The notes under the pieces are model-generated. The model was given only the letters and a program-made list of their open reading frames with translations. It ran no database searches and was not told where the DNA came from. Shown one piece after another: positions 24,461 through 34,153 of a stretch of DNA of 64,000 bases (positions are counted from its first letter, which is position 1; each line of letters starts with the position of its first letter). The stretch spans positions 52,636 to 116,635 of the forward strand of contig JAEIOD010000013.1 in NCBI GenBank assembly GCA_016342415.1. The letters are read 5' to 3'. Origin of the DNA: Clostridiales bacterium (lineage in GTDB: Bacteria > Bacillota > Clostridia > Peptostreptococcales > Acidaminobacteraceae). The translations under genes were made by a program, and so were the position numbers.

Positions 24461-26479
24461 TTATAACATTCTAAAATCTATATTGCCTGGTGGTGTAAAG
24501 TTATTTCTTACATATTTAAGGTCTGTCGTATTTAATTCCAAAGCTTTCATTTTAAACCATAGTTCTACTAGAGTATTATTGCCTTCACGAATTCTTTCTA
24601 ACTCCATATCAAAACAAGTTGTAACGTACCCGTATTTTTTTAGTTCATATGCTATTTTTGCACCCTCAATTTGAAGTTCTTCAGTCAATTTAAAATCAAT
24701 TGATTCGAAGACTTCCCATGCCTCTTCATACTTAGCTTCTTCAAACAAGAAGTTTAAATAATCATGTAAAAAATCTTCTTTGTAGTAAGCAACTGACATC
24801 AACGATAACTTATCATAAGCAAGTTTATAATACTCATAAGCTTGCTCATTCATTTGAAGTTTTTTATATAGAGCCGCAAGTGTCATAAAGTAAAGACTTG
24901 AATATGATTCTTCCACTTCAGAAATCATTATATCAATCGCTTTATCATTTTGATTGTTCTCTGAATACATAAGTGCTAGATGTAAACTAATCATTTCCTT
25001 GTTTCCAAAACCATTCATAGAAGAATTAACCAAGTACTTTTCCCAGTTCAGATCAACCATATAAGATAGGGGTGTATTGTTCAGGTTATATGCTTTTTTA
25101 TCATCGTTATGTAGTATATTTAAGAAAAAGTCCTGTTCCTCAGTTAAACTCTCTTGTTCAAATCTCATACTCTTAATATTAAATTCTTCTCCTTCCACTT
25201 CAAGTCTGATAGATTCTAAGCTACCCCAGCCTTTTCCATGATGCAATATCTCTAAAAGCTCGTGATCAGACTGTACAATCATCTTGTTTTCTAACACTTT
25301 AAGTGTATTGGAAGAGAGTTTATCAAATATCACACGACTGACATAGTGTGACGATTGATCTAAATCTTGATAAAGATTACTTGGATTTTTCACTTGATTA
25401 CCACCAAAAATCTGCATGAAGCCGACACTGCTTTCTGCATCTAATGGCTGACTATGAAGTTGTGATGGAAATATACCAGCCTGTATTTCTACATATTTAT
25501 CTTTATCTGGTTCAGATAAATAATCCTGCCATTTTGTACCACCATTGTGTTTACCCCAACAAAACATTTTCCGATATCTTAGAACGTGAGTTGAACACTC
25601 AAAGAATACAAAGCCATCATCATAACCAACTGCTTCCCAAGGATAAACTGTATCTTCTTTTGTCTGATAAAAATGTTCATTTGATCTGTCAAAGTTTCTT
25701 GGATATGATACATCACCTTCAATACCTTCTAAATACGGTACTTGTCCATATGAAAAAGTATTGATCATTTCTCCCTTTTCATTACAATATGGCTTAATGT
25801 AAATTACATCCTCTGTAGATGAAAATACCCTGGCATTATTCAGTTCACTGACTGCTGTATTTGACCAATAATAAAGGGGTGATGCTTCTTTATTGATATT
25901 AAAAATTTTAGTGTACGTGACTAAATAATCAGCATCATCAGGCAAATAAAAATCAACCTGATAATATAACTTTTTAGTACGTTCATACTCATAAAGTCTT
26001 AAGACTTCTTCACCATCTTCATTTAGACACATACCAAAATGGACTAGATCACAGGTTAGATATGAATGACCGAAGTGAGCCATATTCCACTCAATTCCAC
26101 CTGAAAACCAAGCGTTTCTCAATCCTAAGTTTGCAGGTTGGAAAACTGGATTTACACTAAGTAGTTCACGATTCAAATCTTTATTGAATAAGGAATATAA
26201 CCTACCACCATACTCTGGAAGGAACGTCGCTTTTATATGATTGTTCTCAAGTATGATCGTCTTTAAAGAAATATCGTTTTTACTTCTTGTATAGTGATTT
26301 TGCATTTTATATGGCAAAACTCTATAACCACAATAATGTCCAATAGAATCAGCCAATTCATCTGGCATATTATAAACTTCCAAGGTTCTATGTTCTTCTA
26401 AATCTCTTAACACAGGAATTGGAGATTCTACATCCAGTAAAGAACCTTTCATAATCATCTTGCTTTGATAGATGCCCAT
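24461..26479 (-). CDS. DUF5107-domain protein with C-terminal TPR repeats
   Basis: A 672-residue protein without signal peptide. The N-terminal about 330 residues match the DUF5107 type: a beta-sandwich related to galactose-mutarotase/glycoside-binding folds, with LPEYGGRLYSLFNKDLNREL, GIEWNMAHFGHS, YYWSNTAV and FPSQLHSQPLDAESS. A linker follows, and the last about 180 residues form TPR-like helical repeats. DUF5107 has no firmly known activity. It is the last gene of a hexose/hexosamine uptake and activation cluster, 3 bp after galE. By position it could be the enzyme that opens the imported oligosaccharide (inference). AGGAG precedes the ATG. Confidence 0.8.
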   Translation of the reverse strand: MGIYQSKMIMKGSLLDVESPIPVLRDLEEHRTLEVYNMPDELADSIGHYCGYRVLPYKMQNHYTRSKNDISLKTIILENNHIKATFLPEYGGRLYSLFNKDLNRELLSVNPVFQPANLGLRNAWFSGGIEWNMAHFGHSYLTCDLVHFGMCLNEDGEEVLRLYEYERTKKLYYQVDFYLPDDADYLVTYTKIFNINKEASPLYYWSNTAVSELNNARVFSSTEDVIYIKPYCNEKGEMINTFSYGQVPYLEGIEGDVSYPRNFDRSNEHFYQTKEDTVYPWEAVGYDDGFVFFECSTHVLRYRKMFCWGKHNGGTKWQDYLSEPDKDKYVEIQAGIFPSQLHSQPLDAESSVGFMQIFGGNQVKNPSNLYQDLDQSSHYVSRVIFDKLSSNTLKVLENKMIVQSDHELLEILHHGKGWGSLESIRLEVEGEEFNIKSMRFEQESLTEEQDFFLNILHNDDKKAYNLNNTPLSYMVDLNWEKYLVNSSMNGFGNKEMISLHLALMYSENNQNDKAIDIMISEVEESYSSLYFMTLAALYKKLQMNEQAYEYYKLAYDKLSLMSVAYYKEDFLHDYLNFLFEEAKYEEAWEVFESIDFKLTEELQIEGAKIAYELKKYGYVTTCFDMELERIREGNNTLVELWFKMKALELNTTDLKYVRNNFTPPGNIDFRML

Positions 26480-26482
26480 CGC

Positions 26483-27493
26483 TTACTCCTTATGATTTGA
26501 TTTATTGGATGCAAATCGCCATGCATCTTCACACATTTGATTTATATTTTTATACGCTTGCCAATTCAGAAGTTGTTTGGCCTTATTTGCATTTGCATAA
26601 CAAATAGGAATATCACCTTCACGTCTATTAACAACTTTATACTTAATTGTTTTTTTAGAAGCTTTTTCAAATGCTCTAACAATATCTAAAACGCTATAAC
26701 CGTTTCCAGTGCCTAGATTAAAGGCTTCTATCCCCGTTGTACCATCAATATAACCAAGCGCCTTAAGATGTCCTGAAGCCAAATCATCTACATGTATATA
26801 GTCTCTTACACCTGTCCCGTCAGGTGTATCATAATCATCACCAAAGACACTTAAACATGCCAACTCTCCAGTTGCCACTTTTGCAACATATGGTAATAAG
26901 TTATTAGGAATGTCGTTTGGATCTTCACCAATTAGACCGCTTTCATGAGCACCAATAGGATTGAAGTATCTGAGCAGTGCAATCGACCATTCTTTATCAG
27001 ACTTATAAACATCCCTTAAAATATCTTCTATCATATGTTTTGTAGCCCCATATGGATTAGTTGTCGATAATGGATAAGACTCTTCAAATGGCACATTCGA
27101 ATTGTTACCGTAGACAGTTGCCGAAGACGAGAACACCATTTTCCTGCACTTGTATTTTTTCATAACCTTAAGAAGTATCAAGGTACCTACAATATTATTG
27201 TCATAATACTTGATCGGTTCATCAACCGATTCACCAACAGCTTTTAAACCTGCAAAATGGATAACCGAGTTGATTAGGTGGTGACTAAATATTTTTTCCA
27301 ATAACTTCTCATCTCGAATATCACCTTGTATAAAAAGTGGTCTTATCAAAGTGATTGTTTCAATATGATTTAAGACCTCTTCTTTAGAATTAACCAAATT
27401 GTCAACGATAATGACTTCCTTGTTATCTTCTAACAACTTGACTACCGTATGGCTGCCAATATAGCCCATACCTCCAGTTACCAATACTGCCAT
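26483..27493 (-). CDS. galE: UDP-glucose 4-epimerase
   Basis: A 336-residue SDR-superfamily epimerase interconverting UDP-galactose and UDP-glucose (perhaps also the N-acetyl forms) with bound NAD. Seen: the NAD loop GGMGYIGSH (residues 7-15), SSSATVYG, the catalytic YxxxK in NPYGATKHMIE, and YNLGTGNGYSVLD. Length and motifs are those of classical GalE. It starts 3 bp after the upstream permease gene, with AAAGGA. In this cluster it should recycle the UDP-sugar made by the kinase and nucleotidyltransferase, the LnpD role in the lacto-N-biose pathway. Confidence 0.93.
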   Translation of the reverse strand: MAVLVTGGMGYIGSHTVVKLLEDNKEVIIVDNLVNSKEEVLNHIETITLIRPLFIQGDIRDEKLLEKIFSHHLINSVIHFAGLKAVGESVDEPIKYYDNNIVGTLILLKVMKKYKCRKMVFSSSATVYGNNSNVPFEESYPLSTTNPYGATKHMIEDILRDVYKSDKEWSIALLRYFNPIGAHESGLIGEDPNDIPNNLLPYVAKVATGELACLSVFGDDYDTPDGTGVRDYIHVDDLASGHLKALGYIDGTTGIEAFNLGTGNGYSVLDIVRAFEKASKKTIKYKVVNRREGDIPICYANANKAKQLLNWQAYKNINQMCEDAWRFASNKSNHKE

Positions 27494-27496
27494 AAA

Positions 27497-28348
27497 CTAT
27501 CCTTTCACACCGCCGCCAGTAACACCAGCAATGATTTTCTCTGATAAAAATATATACAATATGAACGTTGGTAAAAATACAATAACAACTGCTGCGAACA
27601 TACCAGCCCAATCTCCAATATATCTCATTGACTGAATCATAGAATACAGCCCAACTGCTACAGGTCGAAGCTCTGATGTATTGGCAAATATTAACGCCAT
27701 AAAATACTCATTCCAAATGGTTATAAAATTAAATATGGTCACTGTTATTATCGCAGGTTGAGTGAGCGGTAATATAATCACCCAGAAGGTTTTCATCGGT
27801 GAACATCCATCAATTGCCGCTGCTTCTTCAAATGTTCCTGGTATTGTTTTAAAGAATGTTATCAAGAAAAACAAAGTAAACGGGACATTAATTCCAATAT
27901 ATAAAATGATTAATAATGTTCTAGAATTAGCGATGCCCAGTTTTGTAACAAGTGCGAAAAGCGGTAATATAATCATAATCTGTGGTATCCCTAGAGCTGA
28001 TACAAACAAACTCTGCAAAACTTTACCAAACTTGAATTTAAATCTTGCCAGAACATAAGCTGCTGGCGCAGCTACCAAAATAACACCGGTACATGCCGTC
28101 AAAGTATATATTAAGGAATTTTTGAAATAGGTAGCAACATTATGAGTGAATAACGCATTGATATAGTTTATAGGATTAAATCCTGAACTTAATACTTTAC
28201 CCGAAAATATACCTGATGTTGTTGATAATGATGCTACAAAGATCCATCCAATGATAAAGAATGTGAATAGAACCCATAAATTTAATATTGCATATCCTGG
28301 TAATAGGGCTGTTTTCCGTGTTGACTGAAATTTCTTTTTCTGATACAT
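27497..28348 (-). CDS. ABC sugar transporter permease, MalG/CUT1 type
   Basis: A 283-residue protein with six hydrophobic helices and the EAA loop EEAAAIDGCSPMKTFWVIILPL at about 175-196, which contacts the ATPase. It belongs to the carbohydrate-uptake class 1 family. GGGGG precedes the ATG, and it lies 14 bp after the partner permease gene. The cluster has no ABC ATPase gene, so a shared MsmK/UgpC-like ATPase encoded elsewhere is presumably used. Confidence 0.9.
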   Translation of the reverse strand: MYQKKKFQSTRKTALLPGYAILNLWVLFTFFIIGWIFVASLSTTSGIFSGKVLSSGFNPINYINALFTHNVATYFKNSLIYTLTACTGVILVAAPAAYVLARFKFKFGKVLQSLFVSALGIPQIMIILPLFALVTKLGIANSRTLLIILYIGINVPFTLFFLITFFKTIPGTFEEAAAIDGCSPMKTFWVIILPLTQPAIITVTIFNFITIWNEYFMALIFANTSELRPVAVGLYSMIQSMRYIGDWAGMFAAVVIVFLPTFILYIFLSEKIIAGVTGGGVKG

Positions 28349-28362
28349 TTTACATCCCCCTT

Positions 28363-29268
28363 CTAATATTCATATTCTTCATCTTTTAATAATCTTGTAG
28401 TAATCACAAACATAACAACAACAATGACTGTTAATATGACACCTACTGCTGCACCGGCACCAACATTTCTATCTGTAACGACCATATTATTACCAAATAC
28501 CATTTGATACATGTAGACCATTGGTGTAACAGTACCAGGTTCTGGATTTAACGGTGAAAAGACTTGAGACCAAATGAAAAATGCAACTGAACTTATTGTC
28601 CATAATACAATATTCGTTCTAAAAACATCTTTTAATAAGGGTAATGTGATATGATAAAATTTTTCAAAGACATTTGCACCAGCTAAAGTTGCTGCTTCAT
28701 AAAAAGATATTGGTATGTTTTCCATGGCTGCCATAAAAATCAACATATAATAGCCAACCATGCCAAAACAATATGCTATCAGTAAACTGATAAAAATCAT
28801 ATCCGGACTCGTCCACTGAATAGCTGCCATTTTATCCAAACCTATGGATTCAAATACTTCTTTAAATAGACCATATCTTGAACTGTATACATATTGCATC
28901 CACATAGTTCCCATCGCTACTGCTGATACGACATTAGGAAGATATATAATCGCTCTATAGAAGGATTTATATTTTACGCCAGAAGTCAGAATAACAGAAA
29001 AGACTATGGCTAAAACAAATACAATAATGCCTCCCCAAAACCAGATATTAACGAGGTTTTTCATGGACTGAACAAATAACGAACTTTCTTTAAGGGCTTG
29101 ATAATTATCCAAGCCAACAAACTGCCACTTGCTCATTGCATCTGTAACATTTTCTACACGAAATAAACTCATAAACGAAGTTCGTATAGACGGATATAGG
29201 AAAATGACCATATAAGAAAGCACCGCTGGTGTCAGAAAAACGATCATCATTAATTTGCTTTTTTTCAT
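28363..29268 (-). CDS. ABC sugar transporter permease, MalF/UgpA type
   Basis: A 301-residue protein with six membrane helices and the EAA loop YEAATLAGANVFEKFYHITLPLL (about 185-207). It is the MalF-like partner of the following permease; the N-terminal TPAVLSYMVIFLYPSIRTSFMSL is characteristic. An AGGAG-type site precedes the ATG. It lies 66 bp downstream of the binding-protein gene. Confidence 0.9.
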   Translation of the reverse strand: MKKSKLMMIVFLTPAVLSYMVIFLYPSIRTSFMSLFRVENVTDAMSKWQFVGLDNYQALKESSLFVQSMKNLVNIWFWGGIIVFVLAIVFSVILTSGVKYKSFYRAIIYLPNVVSAVAMGTMWMQYVYSSRYGLFKEVFESIGLDKMAAIQWTSPDMIFISLLIAYCFGMVGYYMLIFMAAMENIPISFYEAATLAGANVFEKFYHITLPLLKDVFRTNIVLWTISSVAFFIWSQVFSPLNPEPGTVTPMVYMYQMVFGNNMVVTDRNVGAGAAVGVILTVIVVVMFVITTRLLKDEEYEY

Positions 29269-29334
29269 CTTGATCTCCTTAGAATAATTGTCATATTCGC
29301 AGTAACATCACGAATATGACAATCGTTAACTCAT

Positions 29335-30633
29335 TTATTTCATTGCTTCAATAAACTCCTCTGCAGTAAACTTACCGCCTAAAAGTTTTGTAAATGCTTC
29401 TGCGATAATTGGTAATTTATCCGTATCTGCTTGGATACCACCTGCCCAAGGATAAACTGTATCTAATTGCTCAAATACAACTTTTGCATCTAGTAATTGA
29501 GTTGGCCATGCTGCACTGCCGCTCACTGGTACGCCAAATGATCTATTAGCTATTTCGCTATCCCATTTACCAGTTGTTAAATGAGCAAGTAATTCAAATG
29601 CGATATCTTTACTTTCAGAATCTTTATTAATTTGGAATGCCTGCGCACCATAGTTTGCTGCACTGATACCATTAGCGCCACCTTCTACTGCAGGATATGA
29701 GAATGTACCCCATTCAAAATCTGGTCCTGTAGAACCCATAATTTCATTAACTAACCAAGTACCATTTAAGTACATTGATACGGTTCCAGCTGCAATATCT
29801 TGTTGACCTGCAGGCCATTTATTAGATCCAACTGTATCACTGATATAACCGTTATCAACAAGACTTTGGAAATCTTTAGCTGTTTTTATAACAGCAGGAT
29901 CATTCCACATTTCATTGGATTTATCTTTAACCAATTCCTCAACCCACTCATAACCTTTATATCTTGACAAATGATACCCAAGTAATGTATCAATATAAGC
30001 GTCATCAGTTGTCATTGGAACAAAACCAGCAGCTTTCAGTTTTTCGCAAGCTACATTAAACTCTTCCCAAGTCTGTGGCGCAGACTCAATTCCTGCTGTT
30101 TCAAAGTGTGCCTTGTTGTACATGAATGCAAATACAAACGGTTGATATGGTACCGCATAAACACTGCCATCTTCAGAGAAGTGTCTCGCTAGATCAAATA
30201 GATTTCCCATAACAGCTTCCTCATAAGGTTTGCCATCTGTGTTTGCATACGGTTTCGTAATATAATCATCTAGGTTTAAAGCATAAGATCCCCAGTTCTT
30301 AGTGACACGTTCAAGATCTTCATCCCAAATATCGATTTTCTGTCCATTATCAAGTGCTGGCTGAAGTGTTTTACGAATCTCACGACCATTCCAGTTGATA
30401 TCAATTTTTACATTTGGATGAATTTTCATGAAGTCATTAATGGCTTCATTAATTGCTAACGCTTGTGGTTCTGTGGAGTTCCACATTGACCAATATACCA
30501 ACTCACCTGATAAACCTGAGTCACTTTGTGATGCTACTTCTTGATTCGAATTGCCTTCATTTGATGGACTACATGCAGTAAATACCATCATTACTATTAA
30601 TGTTAATATTAATACGCTTCTAAACTTTTTCAT
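29335..30633 (-). CDS. ABC sugar-binding lipoprotein (extracellular solute-binding protein family 1)
   Basis: A 432-residue protein with a lipoprotein signal peptide (MKKFRS n-region, lipobox FTAC, Cys21) followed by a Ser/Asn-rich tether. The body has family-1 binding-protein features: ELVYWSMWNSTEPQALAINEAI at the start, AVPYQPFVFAFMYNKAHFE and YLNGTWLVNEI. It captures the oligosaccharide outside the membrane for the two permeases. GGAGGGG precedes the ATG. The ligand cannot be read directly; the cluster suggests a galactose- or hexosamine-containing glycan. Confidence 0.92.
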   Translation of the reverse strand: MKKFRSVLILTLIVMMVFTACSPSNEGNSNQEVASQSDSGLSGELVYWSMWNSTEPQALAINEAINDFMKIHPNVKIDINWNGREIRKTLQPALDNGQKIDIWDEDLERVTKNWGSYALNLDDYITKPYANTDGKPYEEAVMGNLFDLARHFSEDGSVYAVPYQPFVFAFMYNKAHFETAGIESAPQTWEEFNVACEKLKAAGFVPMTTDDAYIDTLLGYHLSRYKGYEWVEELVKDKSNEMWNDPAVIKTAKDFQSLVDNGYISDTVGSNKWPAGQQDIAAGTVSMYLNGTWLVNEIMGSTGPDFEWGTFSYPAVEGGANGISAANYGAQAFQINKDSESKDIAFELLAHLTTGKWDSEIANRSFGVPVSGSAAWPTQLLDAKVVFEQLDTVYPWAGGIQADTDKLPIIAEAFTKLLGGKFTAEEFIEAMK

Positions 30634-30681
30634 GTTCCCCTCCTATTTGCATTGTTATAATCCCCTTATATGAAAATACAG

Positions 30682-31788
30682 TTAGCAATATCTGTTAACA
30701 ATATCTATCATTACTTCTAAATTATTTTCCATTTCTTTTACAAATCTAAATTGATTTTTCGCTCTTATTAAATTATGATTTTCTTTATGAACTTTAAAAT
30801 AATTATCTCCATCCAAGAAATCTGTTAAGAATCTCATTCCACACTCAAATGTCATAATAATTGCAGAATAAGGCAGTAATTCTATTTCTGTTTGTGTAAG
30901 TTCATGTTTTAAGATTTCTAGAAATCCATTTGTATAAGCATCAAATCTAGCTGTATCCAATTTTAATAACTCTAATTCTTCCTCATCTTCTGCCACAGTA
31001 CTGCCACAAGATCTTATAGCATCTCCAAAATCATAAAGTGCACTACCTGGCATAACAGTATCTAAGTCAATAACACATCTTCCAATACCACTATCATTGT
31101 CTATCAAGACATTATTTAGTTTTGTATCATTATGAGTAACTCTATAAGGTATTTCACCTAGTTCCAATGCCTTTAAAATCATAGTTGTAATGTTTTTACG
31201 ATCTTTTACAAATTGAATATCATCCAAACAGTACTTGCTTCTTGAGTGAACATCTTTTTCTAATACTTTTAAAAAGTTTTCATATCTATTTTCAGTGTGA
31301 TGGAAGCCTTTAATCGTTTCAAACAGACTATCTACCGGATAATCCTTTAACATCAGCTGAAACTGACCAAAAGCTTTGCCAGCACTGTAGAGCATGGTAT
31401 TATCTTTTGCGAAAGTATATCCTGTAGCATTTTTTACAAATACATATGCTCTCCAGTAGTTACCTTCTAGATCTTTATGATATGAATTATCATTATTTGT
31501 TCTAATTAACTTTAGAACTTCATAACCACCTTCTAATTCATCTTCTCTCACCATGTCACTAAGATAAGAAGTTATGTTTTCGATATTTGACATCAGTTTT
31601 TCTGTTTCCTTAAATACAATGTGATTTACTCTTTGTAAAATGTATTGTACTGTTTCTTCATATTTATCTTTATTAACTACCAGGAATGTATCATTGATAT
31701 GTCCATCCCCATACGGTGAACACTCTGTGAGAACACCTTCAAATCTGAATTCTTCACATATTTTTTTCAGAGTAGTCATTTCTATCAT
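30682..31788 (-). CDS. NahK-like sugar 1-kinase (aminoglycoside phosphotransferase fold)
   Basis: A 368-residue APH/choline-kinase-fold protein. Seen: SPYGDGHINDTFLV near the N-terminus, the catalytic loop VTHNDTKLNNVLID (HxDxxxxN) near residue 220 and the metal DxD region CVIDLDTVMPGSALYDFGDAIR. The arrangement resembles N-acetylhexosamine 1-kinase (NahK/LnpB) of the lacto-N-biose pathway. The ATG at 31788 overlaps the stop of the upstream nucleotidyltransferase as ATGA, so it is preferred to the TTG at 31803. It likely makes the hexose or hexosamine 1-phosphate used by that enzyme. Confidence 0.82.
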   Translation of the reverse strand: MIEMTTLKKICEEFRFEGVLTECSPYGDGHINDTFLVVNKDKYEETVQYILQRVNHIVFKETEKLMSNIENITSYLSDMVREDELEGGYEVLKLIRTNNDNSYHKDLEGNYWRAYVFVKNATGYTFAKDNTMLYSAGKAFGQFQLMLKDYPVDSLFETIKGFHHTENRYENFLKVLEKDVHSRSKYCLDDIQFVKDRKNITTMILKALELGEIPYRVTHNDTKLNNVLIDNDSGIGRCVIDLDTVMPGSALYDFGDAIRSCGSTVAEDEEELELLKLDTARFDAYTNGFLEILKHELTQTEIELLPYSAIIMTFECGMRFLTDFLDGDNYFKVHKENHNLIRAKNQFRFVKEMENNLEVMIDIVNRYC

Positions 31789-32705
31789 TTGCCTGCCCCC
31801 CAAAGTTTAGATGGATACTTTCCACTATCAATCATTGATGATATGGCATCCATAACCTTCTTTTTATCTTCACTATAAGTGACACCATACCATTTTTCAT
31901 TTGTATGAAGCACTTTCACCGTACCGATATTGTTCTTAATAACTTGATCGACAACATATGGTAAGAAAAACTCACATTTCAAAGGATTCTCACGAACTGC
32001 TGTTTTTAAATAAGTTGGCAATAGTTTGTCTATTTCATGAAGAATTGTTCCAGTAAATCCCCACATATTCATAGAAACAATGGTACTCTCTTCTAGTTTG
32101 TACCAATGTTCATTTTCTAGATATATGATTTCATCATTCTTTTGCTCAATATGAACTCTTTCAATTATGTCTACGAGCATATTGTTCTCATCAACATTAC
32201 AAACCCCTCTAGAAACATAACCGTGTTCTGTCACTGTATTTTTTAGTCGATAGCCTACCATTGAGTAATCATATTCTTTTAAGGTATTAGAACTTAGAAA
32301 ATTATACATTTTTTGAAAAGCATCAATGCCATAATAATCGTCTGCATTAATGACAGCAAAGGGTGCATTAATCAAATGTCTTGTCGAATAAATTGCATGT
32401 GCTGTGCCCCAAGGTTTTTCTCTGTTTTCAGGTATTAAAATCTCTCTAGGCAGATCAGTCAATTCTTGATATGCATATTCAACATCTATAAATTCTTTTA
32501 ATCGTGTGCCTATTACTTCTTTAAATTCATTCTCAATCTTTCTATTGATAATGAAAATTACCTTTGTAAAACCTGCTTTAATTGCATCATGGACTGAATA
32601 ATCTATGATCAACTCGCCATGTAAACCGACGGGATCTGTTTGCTTTAATCCACCATAACGACTGCCTATCCCTGCAGCCATAACTACTAAAATTGGTTCT
32701 TTCAT
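31785..32705 (-). CDS. Sugar-1-phosphate nucleotidyltransferase
   Basis: A 306-residue GT-A-fold nucleotidyltransferase. The N-terminal AAGIGSRYGGLKQ is the signature that binds NTP; NADDYYG holds the metal-binding aspartates. The family transfers UMP or similar from NTP to a sugar 1-phosphate and is often encoded next to APH-type sugar kinases. The start at 32705 is set by TTGGAGGAC just upstream; a longer frame upstream lacks a ribosome site. It is the first gene of the seven-gene sugar cluster and overlaps the kinase start (ATGA). Confidence 0.85.
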   Translation of the reverse strand: MKEPILVVMAAGIGSRYGGLKQTDPVGLHGELIIDYSVHDAIKAGFTKVIFIINRKIENEFKEVIGTRLKEFIDVEYAYQELTDLPREILIPENREKPWGTAHAIYSTRHLINAPFAVINADDYYGIDAFQKMYNFLSSNTLKEYDYSMVGYRLKNTVTEHGYVSRGVCNVDENNMLVDIIERVHIEQKNDEIIYLENEHWYKLEESTIVSMNMWGFTGTILHEIDKLLPTYLKTAVRENPLKCEFFLPYVVDQVIKNNIGTVKVLHTNEKWYGVTYSEDKKKVMDAISSMIDSGKYPSKLWGAGK

Positions 32706-33475
32706 AAGTCCTCCAAATATTTTATGACTATCTGATGATAGACTTATCGTAACATGCAAAAAAAACAAAGTATTTATACAATAGTCTAGATAATTTGTAC
32801 AATATTGCATTTTTATAAATATTCTGAATATTCGATTTCGTATTTTCTACTCTAAAAATATCCCTCTAAATAGACTATGAACTTTACATTATACAGTTTT
32901 TAACTCTTCTCATATTCATATCATTCTCCCTTTGCAACAAACGACTTAAAAGCCTTTTATTTATAAACAGGACCCGTTTATTCTTGAAAAGCTAATAGAT
33001 GGTTATAATTTTAAATAACGGACGCTGTAATGCAAAGAAGCTCATTTTGGTTGCAGACATCAATGAACCCGAGAACGTCTATAAGTACAGTACGCATTTC
33101 CCCTTATCAAAACTTTGTAAATAAGTAATTAGTTTACTTGAATGACTAAACTCCCTTTCACTGTCATTTTCCATAGTGATACCACTTTTTTATTCAGCAC
33201 ATTTAATAGAATGGTGAATCTTAAACTTATTAATTCAAATATAGTATGAGTTTCAACATATCCAGGTTCTTCAATCGCAACCAACTCATACTGATCAGAT
33301 GAACATGCACCACCTCTTACCTTTAATATGTAGTCTGCAATGATTTGCTAAAGATAACTCACCTTCTTCCATGTAACAAAAAAGGTTTTATCTTATCATA
33401 TATATTATCCATAAGTTAAACTATTAGAATTGATATCTGTATGATATAATTAGGAACATAAAATGTGAGGTGTAT
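32706..33475. other. Intergenic interval of about 770 bp, with a decayed coding fragment
   Basis: It holds the promoter region of the sugar cluster and, at 33129-33347 on the minus strand, a 73-codon open stretch with protein-like composition (QIIADYILKVRGGAC... EEPGYVETHTIFELI) but no start codon, preceded by a stop. It looks like the tail of a lost gene. Nothing else was recognised. Confidence 0.4.
33129..33347 (-). pseudogene. Possible decayed coding fragment
   Basis: Open for 73 codons to a TAA at 33129-33131 and preceded in frame by TAG at 33348. The translation looks like real protein (GGACSSDQYELVAIEEPGYVETH) but has no upstream start and no recognised family. Confidence 0.25.
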
Positions 33476-34063
33476 ATGCAGTTTCTAGAGTATTTCAACG
33501 ACCTAAACTTAAATATTATATTGGCAATGTGCTATTTTGTCATTTTAGGTGTATTGTGTATCATTTATCCACTTTATAAAAAAGAGCATATTAAATTTTT
33601 GATTATTGGACATGCGCTTATTGCCATCGCAATATCTATGCTATCACTAAGAAATATAGCACCTGATATCATCAGTATTGTCATAGGCAACATGCTTTTA
33701 TTAGGTGGAGAGTATCTTATCATTGTTGGTTTTCTTAAGGCAGTCAACAGGAAAATAAAATATAAATATCTCATCACAAGTTATGTGATTTTCACTATAA
33801 TCCACATTTATTTCACTTATGTTGTTCCAAATGTAAATTATAGAATTGTAAACTTTTCGGTATTCATGATTTTGGCTATCATGATGTTTATGATAAGCTA
33901 CATGGGAAAACTAAAACATCAGTCTGACATCCCATATGTGGTTATATGGTTAACATATCTCTTATTTATCCTGAATCACTTTGCCAGAATGATCAATGCA
34001 ATTGCTTATGAAGTAATCAATCAACTATTTAGAGATGCCAACATACTAAAACTTATATATTAA
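33476..34063 (+). CDS. Six-helix membrane protein resembling a signalling sensor lacking its output domain
   Basis: A 195-residue protein made almost entirely of six hydrophobic helices with short loops. It resembles the N-terminal membrane sensor of bacterial diguanylate cyclases, which usually continue into a coiled coil and GGDEF, but this one stops just after the last helix. A GAGG site lies before the ATG at 33476, preferred to the GTG at 33470. It is convergent with a Cache-GGDEF gene and shares a terminator with it. Either a truncated receptor or a stand-alone membrane protein. Confidence 0.55.
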   Translation: MQFLEYFNDLNLNIILAMCYFVILGVLCIIYPLYKKEHIKFLIIGHALIAIAISMLSLRNIAPDIISIVIGNMLLLGGEYLIIVGFLKAVNRKIKYKYLITSYVIFTIIHIYFTYVVPNVNYRIVNFSVFMILAIMMFMISYMGKLKHQSDIPYVVIWLTYLLFILNHFARMINAIAYEVINQLFRDANILKLIY

Positions 34064-34116
34064 TATCCATTATTATATGTATTGTAAGGATTATAAGTAT
34101 TCTCATTATTAACACA

Positions 34117-34147
34117 AAAGACTTGATCGAATAACGATCAAGTCTTT
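34117..34147. terminator. Bidirectional terminator
   Basis: AAAGACTTGATCG (34117-34129) and CGATCAAGTCTTT (34135-34147) are perfectly complementary around a 5-nt loop, between two convergent genes. Confidence 0.8.
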
Positions 34148-34153
34148 CTTTAT

